NCBI GenBank assembly: GCA_036924285.1
Contig: JAYKYS010000011.1
Location: forward strand, 7,874,001-7,938,000
DNA: 64,000 nucleotides
Reading direction: 5' to 3'
Source of the DNA: Asterella californica
Lineage: Eukaryota > Streptophyta > Marchantiopsida > Marchantiales > Aytoniaceae
Shown: positions 37,331 to 48,778 of the stretch, one piece after another
How positions within the stretch are numbered: the first letter of the stretch is position 1
Layout: the number at the start of each line of letters is the position of its first letter
The notes under the pieces: model-generated
The model's database searches: none
What the model was told of the DNA's origin: nothing
Seen by the model: only the letters and a program-made list of their open reading frames with translations
Position numbers and translations under genes: made by a program

Positions 37331-37353
37331 GCCCATTAATTTAATTAATGGGC
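37331..37353. repeat. 23-bp palindrome, same hairpin family
   Basis: 11-bp arms GCCCATTAATT and AATTAATGGGC around one base. They are followed by GCATGCCACCCTCTCC, which echoes the block at 3104-3145. Confidence 0.7.
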
Positions 37354-37857
37354 ATGCCACCCTCTCCATCTGAAGATCAGCGTGAAGGTGAATATCCTAA
37401 TGTGTTGTATTTTAGTCAAAGAATACACAAGTTTTGAAGGTATAAGCTAAAGTCCAGATTTACTGTTTTACTTCTCGATTCGGTTTCCAAATCCTAACTT
37501 AAACCACAATGCACTTCTCATATCCAAGACTCAAAGTCTCTTTAAAATCTAAACTCTAGATCAGGTTCGACAAAAAATAATTACTAGAAGGTCATGTACA
37601 AAATTTTAAAATATTATATGAATAAAGTATCAAAATCTCAAATAAATATATAACTTTTATAGTTCAAATACATTTTTTTTATGAATGATGACTTAAATGT
37701 ACAAAACATTAAATTTCTTTAGACTAATAAAAAACTTGAGAAATTTACTGAATTCTTTTTAATTGTCAGTCTTGATTGCAAAATCTCATCTTGGAAAAAA
37801 AAGAGAATAGTCGACAAAGAAGTGCCGAATCTGATCTCGAGATACGGTATTGTTTTC

Positions 37858-38377
37858 TAGTGAAACCTCGTTATAATCACACACTTGGGGCTCTATATTT
37901 ACGTGATAATAAATTGTCTGTACAAATATACACATAATCACGACAGAAAACATAGAACTCAAGAACGTGACTAATAAACATATAGTCATATTTTTCTAAA
38001 GATATCTCCAAAATATGATTATATATCTTAGGGTTCTCGAAAAATGTTATAAACTTTTCATCAAAAGTTAAAGTTTCATCAAAAGTCTACTGAAATCCTG
38101 GGACACCGTAACATTTTCATTTCTTCTTGAATTGTATGACAATGGAAAACGAAAACCCTGGAATTAAGAACATGAGAATGTAACAAAGGTTTCGAAATCC
38201 ATACATGATGTCAGGTAACGAACTATCGTCTATAATCACATCCTTTTGTAAAATTTTCAGAAAGGAGTTGCTTACATACAGTGTGATAGTGATTATAATT
38301 ACCTATTTTACGTTAGAAAAAATCAGTCTCTTCATATTTATGATTATAACAAGTGTGACTATAACGAGGGTTAACCA
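37858..38377. mobile_element. Pogo/Tigger-type MITE, copy 1 (520 bp)
   Basis: The left end TAGTGAAACCTCGTTATAAT and the right end (complement of ATAACGAGGGTTAACCA) match the pogo-type terminal pattern CAGTnnnACCTCGTTATAA. The interior shares blocks such as GACGTGACTA and AAATATAATC-like words with the copy at 42284-42843. No transposase. The TA duplication is eroded. Two diverged ~53-bp direct repeats (37503-37555 and 38453-38505) lie outside its two ends. Confidence 0.75.
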
Positions 38378-38889
38378 CGAGGGTTCACTTCTCGAGGGTT
38401 AACGAGGGTTCACTTCTCGGTTTAGTTTACCAAACGGAGAGCACCGGAACGAACAACCACATTGTACTTCCCATATCCAAGACTAAAAAGTCCGTTTAAA
38501 ACTATATGATGTCCACGTCACCTTGTTACATCCATTGCATTCCTTGAATTGTCTCCTCCTTGTCGTTCCTATACCGGAACTTACAGTAAGCACCGGTAAC
38601 CTGAGGTAGAGTGATTTTGAGACTGTCAACGAAACAAGTCGACTGTTTCTACAAGCATTGGTGCCTGTCTCCCTAACATTTAGAACTGTGAGAACATATA
38701 TGCGGTGTCTTGTGAATGCCGAACCAGTAAACGGTAACCGAAGCTGCGGAAACAAATAAGATCCAAAAAGTGTTTGTGTAACCGGAGGGTACGATTTCTA
38801 CCTGAGAGAGAATTACGAAGAAACGGTGTCCCAAGTGGTTTAGCTTACAGTACTTTAAGAAAAAAATCTTGGGTTTAATCCTTTGCACG

Positions 38890-39062
38890 TACGATTGGAA
38901 GTGCATGCGCTGCAAACAGTTAATGCAGCTTCTGGGTCTGAGTCTCGCTGTGGTGGACTCACATGGACCCTCTCATGGTTGGAGGTGCACGTGTTGCAAA
39001 CTGTAAACGAAACTTCTGGGTCCGAGTCTCGCTGTGATAGACTCATATTGACAGTCTCATTG
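38890..39062. repeat. 84-bp tandem duplication
   Basis: Two units starting at 38895 and 38979 (TTGGAAGTGCATGCGCTGCAAAC and its diverged partner), each with CTTCTGGGTC(T/C)GAGTCTCGCTGTG. No recognisable protein. Confidence 0.8.
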
Positions 39063-39730
39063 TCCGCAAAGACCTCAAGTGACAGATAATAATATTTAAT
39101 ATTTATCATTTATTGCATACATCCTATTGGATAATCTTGTGCGAATTAGTCATATGCACGGTATCACTTTACTCTTATGGTAAGGTTTTGAATACTGAGA
39201 GTGTTCATTTTATTTGCAGCATGATGTACAGTTAAGAAATATTAGGTATTGGACACTTTCTCGCATAAATAATAAAGTAGAAAAATCAGACTTTTCTGGA
39301 TAGACACTCGGTTATTCTAGTTGGGGTGCAGTTTCTATACTAATGCTAGTATATATACATACTTCATGAGCTTTCGACAAGAGGGAGAAAAGAGGACAAG
39401 CACGAAAATAGAGTAAACTCCGGATAGAGATTGGCTGTGGTTACGGTGGGACTAAGTAGCTCATACAAAGAAAAATCTGTTGAATAAATTAGTGTTATTT
39501 GGTAGCATGTTTTACTTTTATGTTACCAGTAAGTATGTCATTTTTATACATAAATTGTATAATAAACCAAAGTAAGATGTTCAAACTTTTAAGGAGTATT
39601 AACTGTTAACAAAAGAAAGCGACGTAAGAAATCTGGATTTAACCCATAGGAGAAGAGCAGACCGACACGATTATGCAAGTTCAAGTCAAGGATCATACTG
39701 CCAATATACATTAATTACATATATTGATTT

Positions 39731-39982
39731 TTACCTACCTTTATTGACAAAAAAGTTAAAAAATAAATTAAACTTATGCATATACGTCTAACCTTTCTGG
39801 ACCAAAAAGTTAGATACTAAATTAAACCCATGCATATACGTCCAACCTTTCTTGACCAAAAAGTTAAAAAATAAATTAAACCCGTGCATATACGTCTAAC
39901 CCTTCTTTAACAAAGAGTTGATAATAAATTAAACCTATGTATATACGTCATCCATCTGAACATGGTGGAGGTGATTAATGCA
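39731..39982. repeat. 54-bp tandem repeat, about four units, with a conserved tail
   Basis: TATACGTC recurs at 39781, 39835, 39889 and 39942 (54, 54 and 53 bp apart). Each unit reads roughly ACCTTTCTGGACCAAAAAGT followed by TAA-rich DNA and AATTAAACCCATGCATATACG. The last unit runs into CATCTGAACATGGTGGAGGTGATTAATGCATG, similar to the tail at 37355-37385. No coding potential. Confidence 0.8.
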
Positions 39983-42283
39983 TGTTTCCCGGCTTTATCG
40001 CAAGCAATTCAATTAACTACTCTTCTTTTTCTAAGCGAGAAACTAAGTTTTAAAAGAAGATGAAACTATTATCATCTTCTTGAAATATGACGTCTTGGAG
40101 TGGGAGTGCATCCACTTTATCACAAGTAGGCAGAAAGTGGATGTCGCTGGAGTGAAGACTCAAGACCTGGTAGTCATTCGTGATGATGCCCGATTCTAAC
40201 TTTATGTGTGGGTACAAGCGACCGAACGAAAGACGGACGGGAACAGAAGTAAAGAGAAAGCAAGAGGAAGGAATGGAAGTTCGCAGAGTTGAGGCCGACA
40301 TCGTGCACTTCGACATCGTTCCAGCGAGCATGATGCTAAACCTCTGGAGTCTGGGCTTTGATCTCTCCAGCCAACCCATACGACTTGCCTTGTCTCTCCA
40401 CTCCCGTTTTTATATGGATGCAAAACTCCATGCTGACACGATCTCAGACCACGGCACGGGCATGGAGGTCTGTGACTCGTGTCGTGCTACCCAGTTGGGT
40501 CCGCTCAGAGTATAACATTTCACTCGATAGAATCGTGTCTGTCGTGATTCGTAACTGCATGCAGCAATGGAGCACACAAGTAGTATGATGGGGGAGAACC
40601 TCGATCAAGATGGCACGGACAAAACACTTTTGCCTGCTCGGAGAGAGTTGGTGCTCACCAGACGGATGGAGCGAATATGTCTCACAGAATTCCATGACAT
40701 AATTGGTGCCAGGAGAGGAAAGCGGCTTTGGCCTTATTCTACAAATATGCACAAAAGGAGAATAGAAAAGGAAGGAAGTCAGTGCGAAGAACCAAAGCAA
40801 GCAAAGCCGAGCCTGAGATGGTCGGTCCTACCGGGTGCAGAGGTGTCATGCGCTTTTCGCATGGATGCTGGGTCGAACGTGGGGGAGGCCGAAGTTGCCG
40901 CCGAACGTACTATGGTGGCTCTTTTGCACTGTACTCTATATTACTTATGGTGTCGTTTGGACTGTTATGGAAACTTCGCTCGCCAATGCGTTACTGTCAT
41001 TCCGATCGCTTTATTGCCCTCTAGGGTGCATTATTACCACTAGCGGTCGGATTACACCAACGTAGTCATCGTTTGACGTGGTAAAGTAATTATTATATTA
41101 AAATCTTTTTTCCATTATAATTATAATGTAAAGGCCTATTCTCTAAAAATTAACAGGGAAATTCAAATCTCTCCTTGTACTGAAAATTATAAGATTCAGA
41201 TGAAAAGACGTAAACAGACAATGTCAGACTGTGCCGTGGACTATAGGACATCTATAGAGATTCAATTCAAATTCTTTGAAGTGTTTAAAATTCACATGAA
41301 CGAATATATAGACTGCGAACTGGATCCAGTTCGCAGATCTTTACGTATCATTTCCCGGAGTGATATGTAAAAGTTATGGCAAAATTTAGTTACAGAAGTT
41401 ATGAGAATTCTTTATCGCCGAGGATGGAGTGGTCCTTCTATACGCTCGTACACCTAACTATAACGTGTTACTAACTGGAATTGAGATAATATTTTGTAAC
41501 AAACAGAGTCATTCTTTACTCTGTTATATGTTAACCGACCACGTACTCTAATATCAGCCTAAAAATGATTCCCACTTACAAACATATGCAAGGGTTGACT
41601 GCTCTCGTAAAAGAAGCCAGAAACTACTTAGGTACTTCGCCACCATACCCTTGGGACCTTCATGACTATATTGCACTGGAAACTACGGTAGCTGTTCTCC
41701 CGCGAGGCTCTTTAAACATATTCAGTGCAAAAAGGCCACCATACGAACCTCCTGAACTTGTCTTTTCAATCTTTTCCTCTTGCTTCCTCCTGAAGGTTCT
41801 GGAGTTGTGACCAGTTCCGAGGGTGGACCACTCAAAAGCGACGACATTTTGCTCGTCACGACTTCACGATGGTGGGGACCTCCACCACTACTGTCCCAGC
41901 TCATCTTCTTCTTTGGCGCGATGTTGAACTTGAAGTCGCGACCTTGCATGGGAATGGTGGGTGCTCTCCGTGTACTAAGTTAATGTGAACTGTACTTATA
42001 TGAGTCGTCGAAGCTTAGGCGGGAGCGTTGGCGACAAGCTGCACTTATAAAGTCCTTCACAGTCGACAAGAGTTGTATGTTTCCACTTGTGTCGCCGTCA
42101 AAGAAGCTCATGCACCGCGACGTTCAGACAAATGAGGCTCACCATGGTCGCCAAATGAGCTGACTTACGCTTGACGTTGTCGCTACTGTATTCTTTACAG
42201 TGAAACCAAACAGACATGGGCCCACCATGACCCAAGTTAAATCCCCGAGTGTTTACTTTTGCTGGACGCTGATCACATATATA
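39983..42283. other. Unassigned region between the 54-bp repeat and the second pogo MITE
   Basis: 40050-41065 is less AT-rich than its surroundings and holds overlapping open frames on both strands, none with a recognised domain. A minus-strand frame 41722-41949 is Lys/Ser/Gly/Pro-rich (APKKKMSWDSSGGG) and may be a fragment of a disordered protein, with low certainty. No RNA gene recognised. Confidence 0.3.
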
Positions 42284-42843
42284 CAGTCGTACCTCGCTAT
42301 AATTACACGCTTGGTGGTTGATATTTTGTAATTAAATAAGGACTGTGTTAATGTAGAAGAGAATAGGACAACTACCGCGCCAAACGTATATGTGTACTCA
42401 TTTATAGATATGTACGTAAGGTATGCAATGCAGAATTCAAAGACGTGACTACCAGTTCATAATAATCACATTTCTCACAGAAAATTCCTAAGATATTATA
42501 TATGTACGAGGTTAGAATTGTACGAGTTCTGGTTTGAATAAAGTCAACTGAAGTCAGTCTGTTCAAACTACAGAAATAAGAGATTTGTACTGTTACCTGC
42601 AGAAGGTACTTACATGCACCAAGGTTCAAACCTCGTTCCACGAGTGTCAATTCGTTTAAACGCATATCTTGGCATAGAAAATTACTTATAATCTCCATAA
42701 ATGCTTCAGAAAATGTATATGTTTATGTAGCGTGATAATGATTCTAGAGACCAATTTTACGTTAGGACAAATCGTCCACGTGAGATTTGTGATTCTAACG
42801 CGATCATGAACTATAAAAGAGTGATTATAACGAGATATTACTG
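42284..42843. mobile_element. Pogo/Tigger-type MITE, copy 2 (560 bp)
   Basis: Starts CAGTCGTACCTCGCTATAAT and ends with the complement of CAGTAATATCTCGTTATAAT. It is flanked on both sides by TA (42282-42283 and 42844-42845), the target of pogo/Tc1-type transposases. The interior is related to copy 1 and non-coding. Confidence 0.85.
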
Positions 42844-44916
42844 TATCGCCGTCGAACGGGATCAGGGAGACTGGAACGGAGATCTGTCTACCTGACGTCG
42901 TTACGCTTTCAAACGGATTTATCCTTCCTTCCAGAAACATGCTGACCACCGAGAGTTATACATTACATATTATTATATCTAATATGATATTATGATGAAG
43001 CATATGAGACCGTAGATATGGAGCGGTTACCTAAATCTAGAATCGGCAAAGAAGTGAAATCTTTTCCTTTTCCTGGTGACATGTCTCAGTGCGTAGTTTA
43101 TCACAGCGGGCATGGAGCGGTAAGCTACTGTAGTCAATTTTTTCACAGGCTTGGAAGTTGGACCTCAGTAAGGTCTAAGTCCGTCCGTTTCTGGTTTGAA
43201 ACTGGCCTCCCGGTTATACGTCCACGTAGGATCCCTTTTGAGTTGTACCTTTTACGTCCAGCACCTTGGCGACGACGCTTGAATGTTCCCCAGGAAAACA
43301 TGCAGCTTTGATACTTCACATCTGCGCAAGCAATTGTCTCTAGAGCTCTTCACATGAAAGAGCTCTTTGTCGCTTTCCGAGCGCACGACTCCACGTATGT
43401 ACGGTCCATACGGCAGAGCAGAAATTTGTCTGCGATACGGTCACGGGCTCTGAGCCCAAGACTCCAAGAGAAGAATGGGTCGCAGTGGGCAGGTCGGACT
43501 GGAGGAGAAGATCGCGACTTCAAATCGATCTGACGTCGAGCGAAGCTGGCTGGCGGTCTGTCATACCGGCCGGACAGTGGAGTTTGTTTGGGAGTGGAAG
43601 AGAGAAGACGGTAGAGCGCAAAGGCAATCAGTGTCTGCGACGGCGCCTCTTGTTTCCGCATCTTGGGTCCGACGTGAGGACACGTGCTATAGAACTCGGA
43701 GCTTGTTGGATACAGGAAGACCGGGTCCTTAGGATAAGAACAGTTCAAGGCAGGGTAGGGCAACCTGGGCAAGGCAAGGCAAGGCGCGGGCAGTGCGAAG
43801 CCGTGTGCAAAGGGACGGGCGGTGATTTGGATCTAAATCGCCGGATTGACCTTCATCCGCGCGGGCTACGCGTCGACGTCCAGGCTGGCCATCCCATTCT
43901 ACGCTGGCAATGAACGCATCGTATTGAAACCTCCTCCGGTGCTCCTTTCCTGTGCCCTCTCATCGCGAACTAACGACAGGGCGCCTCCTCCTGGCCTGGC
44001 CACTGTCTCCCTGGGGGCCAGTCAGAGAGTCAAAGAACGCTGCTGTGCCTCCTCGCACTCACTCACTAGACAGAGAGACCCGAGAGAGACTCGGGTGGTT
44101 GTGTGGTGTAGTGCCGATTCGATTGTCCGGCTCTGTCTATCGTGCCAGTGTAAGTTGCCACTCGAGTCGAGTGAGAGAGGTCGCCACAGATAGAGCTCTT
44201 GATTTTGCTGTTCTCGACCTTCTCATCATCTCTAAAGCTGGAAGAGGAGAGACGGCGCGAAACATAGTTGAGCAGAACATACTGATAGAGAGCGGGAGAG
44301 ACTGAGATGCACGGACAGAAGCCAATTAGAGTCATCAGGTGCTAGTTTCTCTCTGTTTTATTTGATATTTTCCGGTCCTCAGAGGATATCTTTCTGTTCC
44401 TCAGAGTTGCTTCGAGATTTCTTACTCGAAAGGAGCTCGAGGTGCCACACGCTCGTCGTGCGGGTGTGGGAGGGCAAGGAAAAGTTTCGTATTAGACGGT
44501 TCTAAATAGGAGATCGTGGCAGGTCCCGTTGGTTCCACGTTCTCTGTAAGTCGTGGGTCGAGTCAGAGCGGACTTTGGGCAGGCCTGCGAGGATCTGCAC
44601 CTCCGGCCGAGGTTCTCGCGGCATTCCCGACAGACTTGATGCGAAGTGGCTTCGGAGGTGTCTCGTTCGGCAGCTTTGGTGATCGTAGGGTATGTAAGGA
44701 AGCCGTAGGTCTTGGTGGAAGGTCTGAGCGATAAGTGTGTAGGCACATTTCGCTCTGAAAGGCTCTACGGCGAGTAGAGCGAAAAGGATCGTCTACAGTC
44801 ATTGTTGTTTAGCCAGCGAACACTCGTAGATAGAGAGAGAACAAGAGCGAAAAGAACGACGGGAGTTATAAAAGGGTGATTGATTTGGGATTGCTTGATT
44901 TCAGCATAAGTAAGTA
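42844..44916. promoter_or_regulatory. Upstream region and probable 5' leader of the AP180-like gene
   Basis: GC content rises after ~43.0 kb, as expected near a host gene. CACTCACTCACTAGACAGAGAGAC-type pyrimidine/purine tracts lie near 44060. A possible 5' leader intron runs from CATCAG|GTGCTAG (~44338) to GATTTCAG| (~44904). TATAAAAG at 44867-44874 is only 43 bases from the ATG, which is close for a TATA box, so either reading is tentative. Frames in this region have no recognisable product. Confidence 0.35.
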
Positions 44917-46821
44917 ATGGCGCCCGTGCAGCTAAAGCTGCGTAAAGCGCTTGGCGTAGTGAAGGATCAAACCAGTATTCAGCTTGCTAAGGTTGTTGGT
45001 TCGCCAGATCTCGACGTTGCGCTCGTCAAAGCAACAAGTCACGATGAAGTTCCCACAGATGAGAAGTACATGAACGAGCTTCTGCACTACGTGTCATACT
45101 CCCGCGGCTACACTAGTGCTTGTATTGCAGGCTTGGCAAAGAGGATTAGCAAAACTCACAATTGGATAGTCGCCCTGAAGTGTCTTATGGTTATTCACCG
45201 GTTGCTGCGAGATGGGGATCCGTTATTCGAGCAGGAGCTTAATCAAACGGGGAGTCGCTACGGGGTCCGGATACTCAACATGTCCAACTTTAGGGACGAC
45301 TCGGCATCAAATGCGTGGGACTACTCCGCGTTTGTTCGAACTTACAGTTTGTTCCTGGACGAGCGTTTAGAATGCCTCGCGTCGCTGGGTATGAGTAGGC
45401 CTGACAAAAGATCCCCGGATAGTCGTCAGGGTAGAAGGTCTCCTGAATATGACAGTTACAGGAAATCCCCCAGGGACGAGCGCAGCAGGCATGGCAGCTA
45501 TGGTGGTGATTACGATGATGACCGCCAAGATGGATCTTCTAAGAACGGAAACGGAAATAAAGGGAACGTTCCAATCAAAGAGATGAACACCGATATGCTC
45601 TTAGACAAGCTTCCGAGGCTGCAGAGGTTGTTGGAGCGCGTCCTTGGGTGTCGTCCGACAGGCGCTGCAAGGGTGAATCGGCTCATTCAGATTGCCATAT
45701 ACTCGGTGGTTACAGAGAGCTTTCAGCTGTATGTCGATCTAAGTGAAGGCTTGAGTCGTCTGGTAGACGGCTTTTTCGAAATGGAGCACTCGACGGCAGT
45801 CAGGGCCTTCGATGTCTACAAGAGAGCTGCCAAACAAAATCACGATCTCACTTCGTTCTACGCTCTCTGTAAGGATATTGGCGTGGGTCGTTCATCTGAA
45901 TATCCTAGTGTCAGCAAAATATCACCGGATCAGCTGGATGAGTTGGAAGATCACTTGAGAGATGGCCGCACCGCGCTTGTCGTTCGCCAAGAAAAGAGTC
46001 CAGAACCTCAGCCAAGACCTAGGAGTCCGTCACCTGAGCGTACTTACGAGGACTCGCTGGCGATGAAGGCTCTTCCTGCTCCTCCTGTTGTAGAAGAGCC
46101 GGTAATCGAGGAGCCCATTCCCGAGGTTAAGGAACCCCCTCAAACCACTGCAGATCTGCTGAATCTGAATGAAGGTGCTTTGACGGCTGAGGAACAGGAA
46201 GATAAGCTCGCTTTGGCTTTGTTTACTCCAAGCACTGGAGGAAATGGAAGTTGGGAAGCCTTCGGATCTGGGGATCAAAGGAGGACGACAAGCAGTGTAG
46301 ATGCCTTCGCGGAGGTGGCCGGGAAGGCTAATTGGGAGCTAGCTCTTGTGGAAACTGCGAGTAGTCTCTCGCAGCAAAACCACGAAGCCTTAGCAGGTGG
46401 CTTCAATCCGCTGCTCCTGGATAGTATGTACGAACAGGCTGAAGCAAATAAGAAGTTGGCTACCATTCCTACTGGGAGTGAGAGTAGCGTTGCACTTGCA
46501 ACCGGGGCTGCAAGGCCGAACTCGAATGTGTTGGCTTTACCGGCTCCAGTTCCCGTGGCACAAGCTGGGGAGGATCCTTTCGCTGCCTCTCAAGTTGTTC
46601 CCCCTCCGGCTTATGTTCAAATGTCGGACCTGCTCAAGAAACAACAGCTTCTAGCTCAAGAGCAGCAGATGTGGCAGCAATATCAGCAAGAGGGAATGCA
46701 GGGTTACTACAGCATGATGAAAGTTTACAACAATACTCCTATGTATACGCAGCCCCAAAACTCTTTTGCTGTTCCCTACCATGGTTATGGTATGCCCCAA
46801 ACGCAATTTTCTCACTACTAG
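44917..46821 (+). CDS. AP180/CALM-type clathrin assembly protein with ANTH domain
   Basis: A single uninterrupted frame of 634 codons. The N-terminal ANTH domain (about residues 25-325) starts with the phosphoinositide-binding pattern KATSHDEVPTDEKY. It has YSRGYTSACIAGLAKRI, LKCLMVIHRLLRDGD, NMSNFRDDS and WDYSAFVRTYSLFLDERL, all typical of plant clathrin assembly proteins. The C-terminal half is disordered and carries adaptor and clathrin motifs: ADLLNLNE near residue 411, GSWEAFGSG near 443, FNPLLLDSMY near 495. It ends with a Gln/Tyr-rich tail. The role is recruitment of clathrin and adaptors to PIP2-rich plasma membrane during endocytosis. The ATG chosen matches the conserved start (MAPVQLKLRKALGVVKDQTS). 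Length and intronless structure match the plant CAP/ECA4-like subgroup. Which Arabidopsis paralogue is closest needs alignment. Confidence 0.95.
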   Translation: MAPVQLKLRKALGVVKDQTSIQLAKVVGSPDLDVALVKATSHDEVPTDEKYMNELLHYVSYSRGYTSACIAGLAKRISKTHNWIVALKCLMVIHRLLRDGDPLFEQELNQTGSRYGVRILNMSNFRDDSASNAWDYSAFVRTYSLFLDERLECLASLGMSRPDKRSPDSRQGRRSPEYDSYRKSPRDERSRHGSYGGDYDDDRQDGSSKNGNGNKGNVPIKEMNTDMLLDKLPRLQRLLERVLGCRPTGAARVNRLIQIAIYSVVTESFQLYVDLSEGLSRLVDGFFEMEHSTAVRAFDVYKRAAKQNHDLTSFYALCKDIGVGRSSEYPSVSKISPDQLDELEDHLRDGRTALVVRQEKSPEPQPRPRSPSPERTYEDSLAMKALPAPPVVEEPVIEEPIPEVKEPPQTTADLLNLNEGALTAEEQEDKLALALFTPSTGGNGSWEAFGSGDQRRTTSSVDAFAEVAGKANWELALVETASSLSQQNHEALAGGFNPLLLDSMYEQAEANKKLATIPTGSESSVALATGAARPNSNVLALPAPVPVAQAGEDPFAASQVVPPPAYVQMSDLLKKQQLLAQEQQMWQQYQQEGMQGYYSMMKVYNNTPMYTQPQNSFAVPYHGYGMPQTQFSHY

Positions 46822-47996
46822 ATGTCTCGCCATTCATTGTAGAATTCACACTCAGAGTAACTGTGCAAAGTTTGCCTCACACGAAGTGCAGGAGACTGTT
46901 AGTTAGGCTAGGATCCACATGAGGTCGGATCATATGTTTTCGTTTGTAAGAAGAAGTTTACTTCTCTTACCCAAACGAATCATTGATTTGCGCCATTTCC
47001 AGGTTGGTAGCAGCAGACTACTGCCTTTGCTGGACTATTGTTTTTCCCTCAGAAGGGTCGATGTTCTCATACAGATATGTACATTCTTTGCTCTATGGAA
47101 ACGGTCGCGATGGAACCAAAGGGTAGTGTTAGGACTGCTAAGTAACTAGGTTTTCTTATCTTGTGTACCAACGCATTACGCAGGAGCCATGCATTTCCCA
47201 ATTATTCATTCCACATTTTAGCTGAAATGCGCACTTCCGATTTCATTACACTGGATTTCATTCCACTGCGCGACTACACTTATTCTTGTGTTCACAACTT
47301 GGATTGTGAAACGACACTGTACTCGTTTGTACTCGGGATTCCACAGCGATGTGTTCGCCATAGTCATTGTATCACAAAAGGCGTCTGATATGAGTTGACG
47401 TATGACTTATGCTAAGAGGTAGTTCACCGCCTTGACATCGAACTTCTGAATTTCGTTTCTTGCGGAAGATATTGTCTGCGTTCCGAGTAATACGAGTGAA
47501 GCACGGGCTGGTGCCACGAAATCTGTAGAATCGTTCTGCCTGAACATCTGTACCTCTTGGACGCACCGACTCCAAGCAGGGAAAGAGATGTGACGGAAAA
47601 AGTCTTGCTATGTTACATTTTGTGTTCGAGTATTAGAGGTTTTCCTCACCGATGCAAGGAATAAAGTACCAGTTAGAAGGACAGACTGAATTTAGGAGTG
47701 AGAATAACCTTTTCCCTTTGGATGATCTTGGACCTTGCCTATTCTGGAATCGTGCGCGCTGAACTGCAGTTGGCATACGGCATACTGCAATGGCAGGGGT
47801 CCATCGAAGCTAATCAAGGACAGGATCGCAATGAGTGGGGATTTCTTTTGTCAAGTGAGGTGGTGATGGGTCACGAAATTTGAATCATTTGCGCGTTGAA
47901 TACTGTGGTGGCCTCATTCCGCGCTCTCCTTACTTGTCAGAGATGCCGTTCGAGACGTTCTTCTGAGTTGTCTGTGCTGTACAGCAAAGTCCAATG
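46822..47996. other. 3' flank of the AP180-like gene
   Basis: The first few hundred bases should be 3' untranslated region; no canonical AATAAA signal was identified with confidence. No further gene is recognised up to the small Mutator element. Confidence 0.35.
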
Positions 47997-48689
47997 GTCT
48001 CAGCAGAGGAAATGGCTTGATCATACCCCTCTTAATGTTTGGTTGGTTGATCATACCCCCAATCCCCAACCTGCCATTGTCCGTCCTACCGGTATCTGCG
48101 CCATGTAGATCAGGTCATGTCATTGTCAAAACGACATGTGCATAGCGTAAAGAGCGAAACAAACTTTCGTTCTTTACAAACGAGCGAAACAAATCTATTG
48201 TGTAAGCAAGCAAAACATGACATTGTATCGGAGATTTTTTTCATCTCGCGGTGCAGCGAAACATGTTTCTCAGCTAGTGATTCAGCATCAGGTAGGTCGC
48301 AGTGAATATGAACAGGGCTTCTCAGAAACTCGAGAGCAAGTGCGGTTCAGTACTGTGCTCCGCCAGTACTTTGGTTCGGGAGAACGAGCTCAGAGGTGTC
48401 GAACTATTCCAAAATCTGTAAAAAGCAATCCGGAATCACGAGCTGAAACACCTCGAGTTCCAGAAACTCTTCTCGGTGCGGAGAATGATCTAAGTCCTTG
48501 GCAGTCGCGGTTCACGTCGTCAGCAAGAGAGAACATCCAGGCTGGCAATGTAGAGTGACATGGCTTGATCTACCGGTAGGAAGGACGATGGCAGGTTGGG
48601 GTATTATCAACCAACCAAACGTTAAAAGGAGTATGATCAAATACAATGATCGTACTGGGGTCTGATCAAGCCATTCCTTGTCTCAGCAG
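47997..48689. mobile_element. Non-autonomous Mutator-like element with exact 10-bp TSD
   Basis: The 673-bp element 48007-48679 is flanked by the exact duplication GTCTCAGCAG (47997-48006 and 48680-48689). Its ~110-bp TIRs carry the family words GGCTTGATCATACCCC, AACCAACCAAACGTTAAA-like and CCAACCTGCCAT, the same as in the 10.4-kb element that begins 100 bp to the right. The interior is non-coding and contains a near-palindrome of the AAAC class (GTAAAGAGCGAAAC...TTTCGTTCTTTAC near 48147-48177). Confidence 0.9.
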
Positions 48690-48778
48690 TACCATGTGTT
48701 TTCTGCACTACTGTACGTAAATAACAATACGGTATTGGAATCCATTGACTGCAAACTCTCCTCGTTTCACGCTGCTTC

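Larger units (their letters stand above)
29036..37857. other. AT-rich gene desert, first part
   Basis: A long AT-rich stretch without recognisable genes or RNA genes. It holds a four-copy 31-bp degenerate repeat (30904-31026), a perfect 30-bp palindrome (34513-34542), a TA microsatellite (37156-37174) and copies of the hairpin repeat family (36909-36996, 37331-37353). Minus-strand codons at 35799-35996 look faintly like a copia Gag start but are too short to call. The sequence is probably old, eroded retrotransposon material. Confidence 0.5.

Noticed and set aside
40050..41065. Overlapping ORFs on both strands as host genes
   Set aside because: Frames overlap on opposite strands and none shows a known motif; cannot be told from chance open frames.
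29036..43000. Plastid or mitochondrial DNA insertion suggested by AT-richness
   Set aside because: No organellar genes, rRNA or tRNA recognised anywhere in the stretch.
43018..44335. Several ORFs upstream of the AP180-like gene
   Set aside because: GC-rich leader/promoter DNA has few stops in all frames; no domain and mutually overlapping.
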